Shown here: positions 1-6,466 of the stretch, in pieces
Layout of the letters: each line of letters begins with the position of its first letter
Position numbering within the stretch: the stretch's first letter is position 1
Assembly (NCBI RefSeq): GCF_900102675.1
Contig: NZ_FMYX01000005.1
Location: forward strand, 310,001-374,000
Length of the DNA: 64,000 nucleotides
Source of the DNA: Pseudomonas guariconensis
Lineage (GTDB): Bacteria; Pseudomonadota; Gammaproteobacteria; Pseudomonadales; Pseudomonadaceae
Direction: 5' to 3'
Program-made: the position numbers and the translations under genes
The notes under the pieces: generated by a model
The model's input: the letters and a program-made list of their open reading frames with translations, nothing else
What the model was told of the DNA's origin: nothing
Databases searched by the model: none

Positions 1-1
1 G

Positions 2-469
2 CTGGTCGAGCGGCTGGAAGAGAGCGAGCTGGACGACTACACCGACATCACCACCTTGATCGGCGTCGAGTTCGACGACAACACGGTCTGGGGGCAGTTG
101 ACCATCCTGGAGCTCAAGCTGCTGATCTACCTCGCCCTGGAGCAGTTCGAGGCGGCGAAGGAACTGGTGGAGACCTTCCTGCAGTTCAACGACAACACCG
201 TCGAGCGCGGGCTGTTCTACCAGGCCTTGAACGTGGTGCTGGAAGTGGAACTGGACGAGGACTTGGAGCTGGCCGATTACGAAGCCAACTTCCGCCGCAT
301 GTTCGGCGATGCGCGCATGGATGCGGTACTGGGTTCGGTCGATGGCAGCGTACGTTTCCATGGCCTGACACCGACGAGCATGAAGCTCGAAGGCCTCGAC
401 CGCCACCTGCGCTTGATCGACAGCTACAAGAAGCTGCACAGCGCCCGGGCCAAGGTGACCCTGCGCTAA
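2..469 (+). CDS. ycaO: YcaO, ribosomal protein S12 methylthiotransferase accessory factor (3' end only)
   Basis: The open frame enters from the left edge, so only the last 155 residues are present. They read as the C-terminal helical region of a YcaO-type protein, with the segments IGVEFDDNTVWGQLTILELK and GLTPTSMKLEGLDRHLRLI, which I recognise from Pseudomonas and E. coli YcaO. In E. coli this protein assists RimO-dependent beta-methylthiolation of ribosomal protein S12; that role comes from the family, not from this fragment. The ATP-binding YcaO core lies outside the window. The gene ends with TAA and is followed by a REP hairpin rather than another gene on the same strand. Confidence 0.75.
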   Translation: MVERLEESELDDYTDITTLIGVEFDDNTVWGQLTILELKLLIYLALEQFEAAKELVETFLQFNDNTVERGLFYQALNVVLEVELDEDLELADYEANFRRMFGDARMDAVLGSVDGSVRFHGLTPTSMKLEGLDRHLRLIDSYKKLHSARAKVTLR

Positions 470-569
470 GCCAGTCGCCAGCCCTGGTGGCTACCGGGGG
501 CGCGGTGCGCCCCTTTTCGCGGCCCTTCGCCGCTCCCGCAGACGCCGTAGTCCTCCTCGCACAGTTTTT

Positions 570-627
570 GCGGATGAACCCGCTCCCATCGGATCGGCAC
601 CGATCCTGTGGGAGTGGGTTACCCGCG
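570..627. repeat. Inverted pair of REP elements
   Basis: A copy reading GCGGATGAACCCGCTCCCA faces a copy reading TGGGAGTGGGTTACCCGCG, giving an imperfect hairpin of about 58 bases with an inner GGATCGGCACCGATCC stem. This matches the P. putida-type REP consensus (GCGGGTTTACCCGCGAA). It sits between convergent genes and could act as a transcription stop in both directions. Confidence 0.75.
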
Positions 628-654
628 CAGAACACGCTGCACAAAGGCTTGGCT

Positions 655-2010
655 TTATGCGCAGGCGCCGGCCAGCGCCTTGCGTCTGCCCATCAGCCAG
701 TAATAGGTCAGCGCTGGGAAAATCAGGCCGACTGCCCAGGCCAGGTCAACCCCTTGCAGGTGGGTGGCGATGGGCCCGGCGTACATCGAAGTGTTCATGA
801 ACGGCACCTCGAGCACGATGGTGACCAGGAATACGCCGATCGCGACGCCATTCACCCGTCCATAGATCCCGCTCGGCCGGAAGATGTCTTCGATGCGGTA
901 TACCCCTTTGCGCACGACGTAGTAGTCGACCAGGTTGATGGCCGTCCACGGGATCAGGAAGTAGCTCATGAAGAAGATGAAGTTCAGGAAGAACGCAATG
1001 AAGTCATCCTGGGCAAGCGTGCACAACCCTGTAGCCGCAGCGGCAATCACCAGCAGCAACCCTGCCCGCACCCACGCGGTGACCTTGAGTGCGGTGAAGG
1101 GTTCGATCACGGTCACTGTCGACATGAATGCTCCGTACAGGTTGAAGACGTTGATGGCGATCTGACCGTAGAGCACGAAGGCGAACATCAACACCGTGCT
1201 GCCGCCGAGCAATCCCACCAGGTTCAAGCCAACGTTGTCTCCGAACCCGGCCATCGCCTTGGCCAGCACCGCACCCAGCAGCATCATCCAGCTCCCGCCG
1301 ATCACCGTGCCCAGGTAGCTGTACCAGAACACCTGCTGCGTCGGGGTTTCGGTAGGCAAGTAGCGGGAGTAGTCGGCCACGTAGGGCGCATAGGAAAGTT
1401 GCCAGGTGACCGCGATGCTCACCGAGGCGAGGAAGGTCGGCAGGCTGAAGCCCTCGAGCGACCATTGCCCGGCGGGCACCGGCAGGCTCAGTGCCAGCCA
1501 GGTCGCGATGCCGAACACCGCGAGCGAAGCCAGCGTCAGCAGCTTTTGCAGGCGATGGATCAGTTGGTAGCCGAACAGCGCGACCAGGAAGCACACCGCA
1601 CCCAGCACCACGATGTTGCCGCCATTGCCGATCGGGCTGGCGCTGGCGACGGCCTGGGCGGCGAGCAAGGTATTGCTGACGAAGAAGCCCAGGTAGATGA
1701 GCATGACGAACAACAACGGCACGATCGCGCCATAGACGCCGAACTGGGCCCGACTCTGGATCATCTGTGGGATGCCCAGCTTGGGCCCTTGGGCAGAATG
1801 TGACGCCATGAAGAGGGCACCGATCATCGAGCCCAAAAGAATCGACAGCGCACTCCAGAACAGGTTGAGGCCCAGGCTGATGGGCAAGACGCCGGCCGCG
1901 ACCGTGGTGATGTTGGCATTGGCGCCGAACCACACGAAGAACAGCGAACGCGCCTGGCCGTAGCGCTCGCCCTCAGGGATGAAATCGATGCTGCGATTTT
2001 CAACTTTCAT
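655..2010 (-). CDS. NCS1-family (purine/cytosine/allantoin-type) permease
   Basis: A 451-residue inner-membrane transporter with about 12 hydrophobic segments and little else. The N-terminal part (SLFFVWFGANANITTVAAGV, then the GIPQMIQSRAQFG stretch) is the signature of CodB-like members of the NCS1 nucleobase:cation symporter family, which import purines, cytosine, uracil or allantoin. I chose the ATG at 2010 rather than the upstream in-frame one at 2043 because GGAGAG lies 6-7 bases before it and because the 2043 start would run into the preceding hydrolase gene. It lies 16 bases downstream of the isochorismatase-like gene, so both are probably one transcript. The substrate cannot be read from the sequence; the neighbour suggests a nitrogen-containing ring compound or amide (inference). 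Confidence 0.85.
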   Translation of the reverse strand: MKVENRSIDFIPEGERYGQARSLFFVWFGANANITTVAAGVLPISLGLNLFWSALSILLGSMIGALFMASHSAQGPKLGIPQMIQSRAQFGVYGAIVPLLFVMLIYLGFFVSNTLLAAQAVASASPIGNGGNIVVLGAVCFLVALFGYQLIHRLQKLLTLASLAVFGIATWLALSLPVPAGQWSLEGFSLPTFLASVSIAVTWQLSYAPYVADYSRYLPTETPTQQVFWYSYLGTVIGGSWMMLLGAVLAKAMAGFGDNVGLNLVGLLGGSTVLMFAFVLYGQIAINVFNLYGAFMSTVTVIEPFTALKVTAWVRAGLLLVIAAAATGLCTLAQDDFIAFFLNFIFFMSYFLIPWTAINLVDYYVVRKGVYRIEDIFRPSGIYGRVNGVAIGVFLVTIVLEVPFMNTSMYAGPIATHLQGVDLAWAVGLIFPALTYYWLMGRRKALAGACA

Positions 2011-2026
2011 CAGGATCTCTCCACAC

Positions 2027-2701
2027 TCAGCAATCATGGGCAAGGCGGTGTTCGAAGCGTTGGATCGCGTCGACGAATGCCTCGGGGTGGAAGGCGAGGT
2101 GGTCGGGCGTATCGGTGCGCACCGAGCCTGCCGGCTGCTGCTGCCAATGGCGCAGCAGCTGTGACGTGGAGAAGATCTCCAGCCCGTAGATCCAGTTGGA
2201 GAGGATCATCAGGGCTGAATAGTGCGCACCCAGCGTCGTGGCCGTGCAGGCATCGGCGACCAGGCTCAGGGTGAAGCCGTGCTGGTAGGCATCGAACACG
2301 CTGGTCATGACGCACACATCGGTCAGCACGCCGAACACCACCAGATGCTCGATCCCCTGGCTTCGAAGCCGCTGCGCCAGGTCGGTGCCATGGAAGGCGC
2401 TGTAACGGTGCTTGTCCAACACCTGGTCGCCGGCGTGTGGCGCCAGGGCGTCGAGGACCTCCACCGCCGAGGTGCCGGCGCGGTAGCTGGTCGGTTGGCC
2501 ATGCTCGTCCACCGGCTCCCCGTGCGCCAGGTCGTGGCCTTGGGCGTTGTTCACGTGGCGGGTGTAGATCACGGGGATGGCAAGGCGGCGGGCTGCGCCG
2601 ATGAGGGCGCCGGCGTTGCCGACGACTTGGTCGAAACGCTCCAGGGGGAAGCCGTCCTCCTGTTGCAGGTCGATCACGAGAAGTGCGCTGGTACAGGTCA
2701 T
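2027..2701 (-). CDS. Isochorismatase-family cysteine hydrolase
   Basis: A 224-residue cytoplasmic hydrolase of the isochorismatase/nicotinamidase fold. The expected triad is visible: Asp in LLVIDLQQ near residue 10, Lys in the DKHRYSAFHGT segment near residue 97, and the nucleophilic Cys in GVLTDVCV near residue 128. Members cleave amides or ureido groups (nicotinamidase, N-carbamoylsarcosine amidase, ureidoacrylate amidase) or isochorismate. Pairing with a nucleobase-type permease makes an amidohydrolase of an imported N-compound more likely than isochorismatase itself (inference). The upstream gap to the cupin gene is 486 bases and ends with a strong dyad at 3142-3165 that may be its operator. 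Confidence 0.85.
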   Translation of the reverse strand: MTCTSALLVIDLQQEDGFPLERFDQVVGNAGALIGAARRLAIPVIYTRHVNNAQGHDLAHGEPVDEHGQPTSYRAGTSAVEVLDALAPHAGDQVLDKHRYSAFHGTDLAQRLRSQGIEHLVVFGVLTDVCVMTSVFDAYQHGFTLSLVADACTATTLGAHYSALMILSNWIYGLEIFSTSQLLRHWQQQPAGSVRTDTPDHLAFHPEAFVDAIQRFEHRLAHDC

Positions 2702-3187
2702 GGTAAATCACTCGGGTACAGTGCCCCTGGCGCCGTCGCAGGAGGCGCCTTGAGGGCGAACGAACAGTCGCAGCGTCCAGGCGAGCCGGGCGCTTGTGGG
2801 AAGGTCGAGACGACGCTCGAAGGGAACTTACGCGACTATTTGCCAGAACCCGTTCTGTTTGGCTGCCACGCAGGCAGGCAGGCGTGGCAGGGTGACCTGG
2901 GCGGGCGCGCGCCCATGGCGAAGGAAGCCTTGCATGGCACTGGGCAGGTCATGTCTGTCAACGCCTGCCCTGCAGAGGGCAGCGTGACGACGATTGCCTG
3001 TGAGAGTGAAAAAAGTGCCCATGTGAGGTGCGCCTTGGAACGTTTGAGCAGGAGCAAAGCAAACGTCGGGCCATTATTGGCGTTTTGGCCGTAAGGCGCA
3101 TTGCAGGGGCATTTGGGGTGCTTAGCGGGGGCGTGTTTCTAGGTATACCGTAATACGGTGATACCAAAAGTAGCGATTTGCGCTGAA
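2702..3187. other. 486-base gap without a recognisable gene
   Basis: Lies between the isochorismatase-like gene and the cupin gene, both on the minus strand. Open frames exist on both strands (for example 2836-3057 minus, 73 codons) but none resembles a known protein and none has a good ribosome site. The only clear structure is the dyad at 3142-3165. If the hydrolase promoter is at that dyad, the transcript has a leader of over 400 bases. Confidence 0.5.
3142..3165. promoter_or_regulatory. Near-perfect 24-bp dyad, candidate operator
   Basis: Left arm GGTATACCGTA and right arm TACGGTGATACC are reverse complements apart from one extra base, around a single central A. The site lies 23 bases beyond the cupin gene stop and upstream of the hydrolase-permease pair. 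The size and symmetry fit a dimeric repressor such as a GntR-type protein. No regulator gene is adjacent. Confidence 0.5.
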
Positions 3188-3835
3188 TCAACAGGCCGTG
3201 AGGTCCAGCGCGGCATCCTTGATCCAGATCCGCGCCCCGGCATCGCCTGCCACCGCCTGAACCGCAGCCCCCGGCGGTCGGCGCATCCAGCTCCAAGGCC
3301 GCAACGCGAAGTCGTCACCTTGTAACTGGCCGTCGAGTACGAACAGCTCCAGACCTCGCGGGTTGGCAATGTTCAGTGTCTGTCCGGGCTGGGCCTGCTG
3401 CACCCAAACCCGTTCATGGATGCTTTGCCACAGTAGCTGGTCACCCTGCTCGGGCACCTGTGCGACCACGCGTTCATGGTCCTCGGGATGGAACTGGCGC
3501 AAGTGCACGAAGATGACGCAGCCCTGGGCAGACCCCGGCGAGTGCTGGCTGCCGGGTGGGTTGCGTATGTAGCTGCCAACTGGATACTGACCCTGTTCGT
3601 CCTCGAAGACCCCCTCCAGCACCAAGAACTCCTCACCCCCCGGATGGGCGTGGGCATTGAACCGACTGCCAGGCGCATAGCGCACCAGCGAAGTGGCGCG
3701 GGCCTGCTCCTGTCCGATGCGGAACAACAGGCGTCGCTCCACCCCGGCTTGCGGGCTGGGAATCCAGGGCAGGGCATGTCCCTGCACGATCACCGTTTGC
3801 CGCAGGTCGGCATTGATCAGGGCCGGCATTACCAT
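3188..3835 (-). CDS. Double-cupin (ChrR-like) protein
   Basis: A 215-residue protein with two cupin halves. The first carries the metal-binding pattern HAHPGGEEFLVLEG with a later GSQHSPGS histidine (roughly residues 61-105). The second half (LFVLDGQLQGDDFALRPWSW) keeps the fold but has lost most metal ligands. ChrR-type cupins either sense oxidants with an ECF sigma factor or act as small dioxygenase-like enzymes. No sigma factor is nearby, so an enzymatic or sensing role is open. Several in-frame ATGs exist; the one at 3835 has TGGAG with a 9-base spacer and is preferred over 3844 or 3880. Confidence 0.75.
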   Translation of the reverse strand: MVMPALINADLRQTVIVQGHALPWIPSPQAGVERRLLFRIGQEQARATSLVRYAPGSRFNAHAHPGGEEFLVLEGVFEDEQGQYPVGSYIRNPPGSQHSPGSAQGCVIFVHLRQFHPEDHERVVAQVPEQGDQLLWQSIHERVWVQQAQPGQTLNIANPRGLELFVLDGQLQGDDFALRPWSWMRRPPGAAVQAVAGDAGARIWIKDAALDLTAC

Positions 3836-3898
3836 CGAAGTCATCTCCACACATCCGACCGACTGATGATCCACCGCCATGGCCCGAAAATCGAGCGT

Positions 3899-3928
3899 AA
3901 AAAAAGCCCAGCGCTGGCGCTGGGCTTG
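3899..3928 (-). terminator. Rho-independent terminator of the 3938-4567 gene
   Basis: On the minus strand, GCCCAGCGC-CAG-(G)CGCTGGGC forms a stem of about nine pairs followed directly by a run of seven or more T residues. It begins about 10 bases after the stop codon of the lipoprotein gene. Confidence 0.9.
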
Positions 3929-3937
3929 GGCGTCTCC

Positions 3938-4567
3938 TTACTGCACGACGCCGTTGTACACCACCGTCGCGACGCCATCCTTCTTGATCGTCAGCTTGTT
4001 GCCCTCGGCCAGCGACTCGACCACTTCGGAGCAGCCATCGACTTCCTGTTTGCCGTCCACGTACTCGCCCTTGGCGTCGAAGCTGAAAACATAGGTGGAC
4101 GCGGGGCAGGCGTTACCACCTTCACCGGTGGACACCACCACGACGTACTTGCTGGGACCGAACGAATAGGCCTTCTCGATGGTGACATAGCCGGTGGCTT
4201 CGACATCTTCGACGACCGACTCCATGACGTTCACGACGCCGGCCCGCGACGGGTACATCAGCGCGGTCCCCAGTTCCATGCGCTGGATGCTGAAGGGACC
4301 TGCGCTGTCGCCGCTGACCAGCAGCGTTTCGTAGGCCATGGTCGGTGCAGCGGGGGCCAGTTCCGGCGCCACCGGGGGCTTGGCGGCGAGGGCTTGCGGG
4401 GTCTGCGGGCTGACGCACTGGCCGCTTTCGCAGATGCGATCGCCTTTGCAGTCGATGTCCTTGGCGCATTGTCCGGCGGGTACGGTGGCCTGGGCGTTGT
4501 TCTGCTCGGTTTTGTCACAACCGGCCAGGGCCAGTGCGACCAGGGTGCAGGCAAACAGACGCTTCAT
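3938..4567 (-). CDS. Putative lipoprotein with a Cys-rich N-terminal segment
   Basis: A 209-residue protein of unknown function. It starts at the ATG at 4567, after an AAAGGA ribosome site, and has a lipoprotein signal ending LALAGC (lipidated Cys near residue 16). A short Cys-rich block follows (CAKDIDCKGDRICESGQC, four cysteines), resembling disulfide-rich domains such as Dickkopf-like or EGF-like repeats found in secreted bacterial proteins. After a proline/alanine linker the remaining 130 residues form a beta-rich domain with two further cysteines (ACPAST, DGCSEV). Expected in the periplasm, anchored to a membrane. It is monocistronic with its own terminator. No enzymatic motif is visible. 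Confidence 0.75.
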   Translation of the reverse strand: MKRLFACTLVALALAGCDKTEQNNAQATVPAGQCAKDIDCKGDRICESGQCVSPQTPQALAAKPPVAPELAPAAPTMAYETLLVSGDSAGPFSIQRMELGTALMYPSRAGVVNVMESVVEDVEATGYVTIEKAYSFGPSKYVVVVSTGEGGNACPASTYVFSFDAKGEYVDGKQEVDGCSEVVESLAEGNKLTIKKDGVATVVYNGVVQ

Positions 4568-4659
4568 GGGGTGAAGTCCTTTTCCAGAAAAAAAGTGGTG
4601 GCACAATAGTATCGCGCAATCGCGCCAGGTTGTCTCAAACGCTTGATTTCAGGCGCGTA

Positions 4660-5523
4660 TCAGCGTGTGCCCGAACGCTGTCGCTTGATCCGGTACATGT
4701 CGTGATCGGCATGGCTGAGCAGCGCGTCGGCATCCTCGCCGTCCGCCGGGTAGCAGGCCACGCCGATGCTGCAGGAAGGCATCTCGACCTCGCCGAACTC
4801 GGCGCCCAACGGCTCGGCCATGGCCGCGAGGATCTGCGCGATCTTTTCGGCCACCGCGCTGTGCGACGGGATGTCGGTCAACAGCACGATGAACTCATCA
4901 CCGCCCATGCGTGCCACGGTGTCGGTCTTGCCTACGCAGGCTTCGAGCCGTCGGGCGACCGTGCACAGCACGCGGTCGCCCGCCGCATGGCCATGGACAT
5001 CATTGATGCCCTTGAAGTCGTTGATGTCCACGAACAGCAGCGCCAGTGCGCTCTGTTGGCGGTGCGCCGTGCGCAGGGCCGATTCCAGCCGGTCATTGAA
5101 CAGCGAGCGGTTGGCCAGCTGGGTCAGCGGGTCGTGGTGGGCGAGGAAGCGCAGCTCCTTCTCGGCCTGGGCCAGGGCCGTGACGTTGCGCGCCACGCCG
5201 ATGCGAGCCCCGACCTCATCGGACCAGAAGGCCGCCCACAGGATGTGCACCACGCCGCCATCCTTGCGGATGTAACGGTTGCGAAAATCCACATGGGGCT
5301 GGCCATTCATGATGCGGATGATCGAGGCGCGGGTGGCTTCCAGGTCGTCGGGGTGCATGTAGTGGGTGATCGGGGTGCCGACCAACTCGCTGGCTCGATA
5401 GCCGAGCAGGGTTTCGCAGGCGTCACTCACGAAGACGATTTCGTTGTCCCGGTCGACCACAAAGACCGTGTCCAGCATCAGGTGGATCAACTTGGGGTAA
5501 AGCGCTTGGAGGTCGACGGCCAT
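4660..5523 (-). CDS. PAS-GGDEF diguanylate cyclase
   Basis: A 287-residue cytoplasmic protein without membrane segments. Residues 10-120 form a PAS sensor domain with PAC tail (LDTVFVVDRDNEIVFVSDAC, then RYIRKDGGVVHILW). Residues 130-285 form a GGDEF domain with the intact GGDEF motif at 207-211 and the upstream HDPLTQLANRSLF entry motif. It should make cyclic di-GMP from two GTP. The allosteric I-site (RxxD five residues before GGDEF) reads GKTD, so its Arg is missing and product inhibition is probably lost. No clear Shine-Dalgarno was found, so the start is tentative. The gene stands alone. Confidence 0.9.
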   Translation of the reverse strand: MAVDLQALYPKLIHLMLDTVFVVDRDNEIVFVSDACETLLGYRASELVGTPITHYMHPDDLEATRASIIRIMNGQPHVDFRNRYIRKDGGVVHILWAAFWSDEVGARIGVARNVTALAQAEKELRFLAHHDPLTQLANRSLFNDRLESALRTAHRQQSALALLFVDINDFKGINDVHGHAAGDRVLCTVARRLEACVGKTDTVARMGGDEFIVLLTDIPSHSAVAEKIAQILAAMAEPLGAEFGEVEMPSCSIGVACYPADGEDADALLSHADHDMYRIKRQRSGTR

Positions 5524-5920
5524 AGGTCAGCGGAGTCCGGTGCAGAAGGGCGTTCGCGGCGCAGGACAGCATACAAGGCTCATGCCTGCGTCACTACTGG
5601 GGCGGGCAAGAAAACCCTCGCTGGCGATGGCCGGCAAGTCGTTCAAGTTCTTCTAGAATTTCGCTAATGCGGGCACCGCTCTGTCGGGAGCCTGATCCTG
5701 GTCTCGGCGGTGCTGCTGTTGCTCAATGTCAGCTATACGCTGCACCGCTTGGCCAAGTTGCCTTAGCACACGGTGCTGCAGGTGGTGTTGTGCGTGCTTT
5801 AACTGGTTCTGGCTTTACGGGTGGTCGAAATCGTCTGGAGTTTCACGGGCCAATAGTCGCGGTTGAAATCTTCAGGCAGACCGGCCAGGCTCTGCAGCTT
5901 TTGATTCTGGAGTCCTCCAA
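5524..5920. other. Gap of about 400 bases with a possible gene remnant
   Basis: No intact gene recognised. On the plus strand, from about 5692 to 5766, the frame SLILVSAVLLLLNVSYTLHR then LAKLP-stop reads like the last transmembrane helix and tail of a membrane protein, but it is cut off by a stop codon at about 5664 and has no start. It may be the decayed 3' end of a lost gene. Confidence 0.35.
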
Positions 5921-6220
5921 ATGTGGGGAAAACCTGCGCGCCAGAGCCCGCCATGGGCCTTGTGCACCTTGCTCGCCATCAATCTCGCCCTGGCCGCCGG
6001 CTGCAGCAGCAAAGCCAGCACGGCTCAGTATGCCGCAGCGACGGCGGGGTCTAACTGCTATGCCAAGGCCCTGCCGACAGCGGGCGAGGGCGGTCTGGCC
6101 TGGGGGGCGAGCATGAGCATTGCCCGGCAAAAGTCCCTTCACAACTGCATGCGCTACGCAAGCCGCTCCGGCGGTACACCGCATACCTGTCAGGTGGTGT
6201 TGGCCAAGTGCAAGCGCTGA
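5921..6220 (+). CDS. Small Cys-containing lipoprotein
   Basis: A 99-residue protein preceded by GGAG with a 9-10 base spacer. The N-terminus has a basic stretch, a hydrophobic helix and a lipobox LALAAGC (Cys near residue 28), so it should be exported and lipidated. The mature part has four spaced cysteines (NCYAK, HNCMRY, HTCQVV, AKCKR) that could form two disulfides. The pattern of an alanine-rich segment with repeated NC and C motifs resembles DUF4189-type secreted domains, but I do not claim membership. Function unknown; it stands alone between a gene-poor stretch and the molybdenum hydroxylase cluster. Confidence 0.6.
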   Translation: MWGKPARQSPPWALCTLLAINLALAAGCSSKASTAQYAAATAGSNCYAKALPTAGEGGLAWGASMSIARQKSLHNCMRYASRSGGTPHTCQVVLAKCKR

Positions 6221-6344
6221 TGGCCCGAGCCCTGTGACCGAAAAACCTTCATCTTTAATGCCTGTGGCGAAAGTTCGTACATCGGCGCGACAAGTTGTCT
6301 GCTTGACTTTGCCAGGGGCGCGGTCGTTGCGCTAAACTTGACGC

Positions 6345-6379
6345 CAAGGTCAGTTTTTGTGATTTCCACTCCGACCTTG
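6345..6379. promoter_or_regulatory. Inverted repeat upstream of the Mo-hydroxylase operon
   Basis: CAAGGTC (6345-6351) and GACCTTG (6373-6379) form a 7-base perfect inverted repeat separated by 21 bases, about 90 bases before the first gene of the operon. It could be a regulator site or an mRNA leader hairpin. Confidence 0.3.
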
Positions 6380-6466
6380 CTTTCGGAACGTCAGTGATTC
6401 CGCCCTCCGAGCTATCAAGTACCAGAATACGTCATGGGCAGGCGCGCTCTGCCCAGAGGATGAAGC

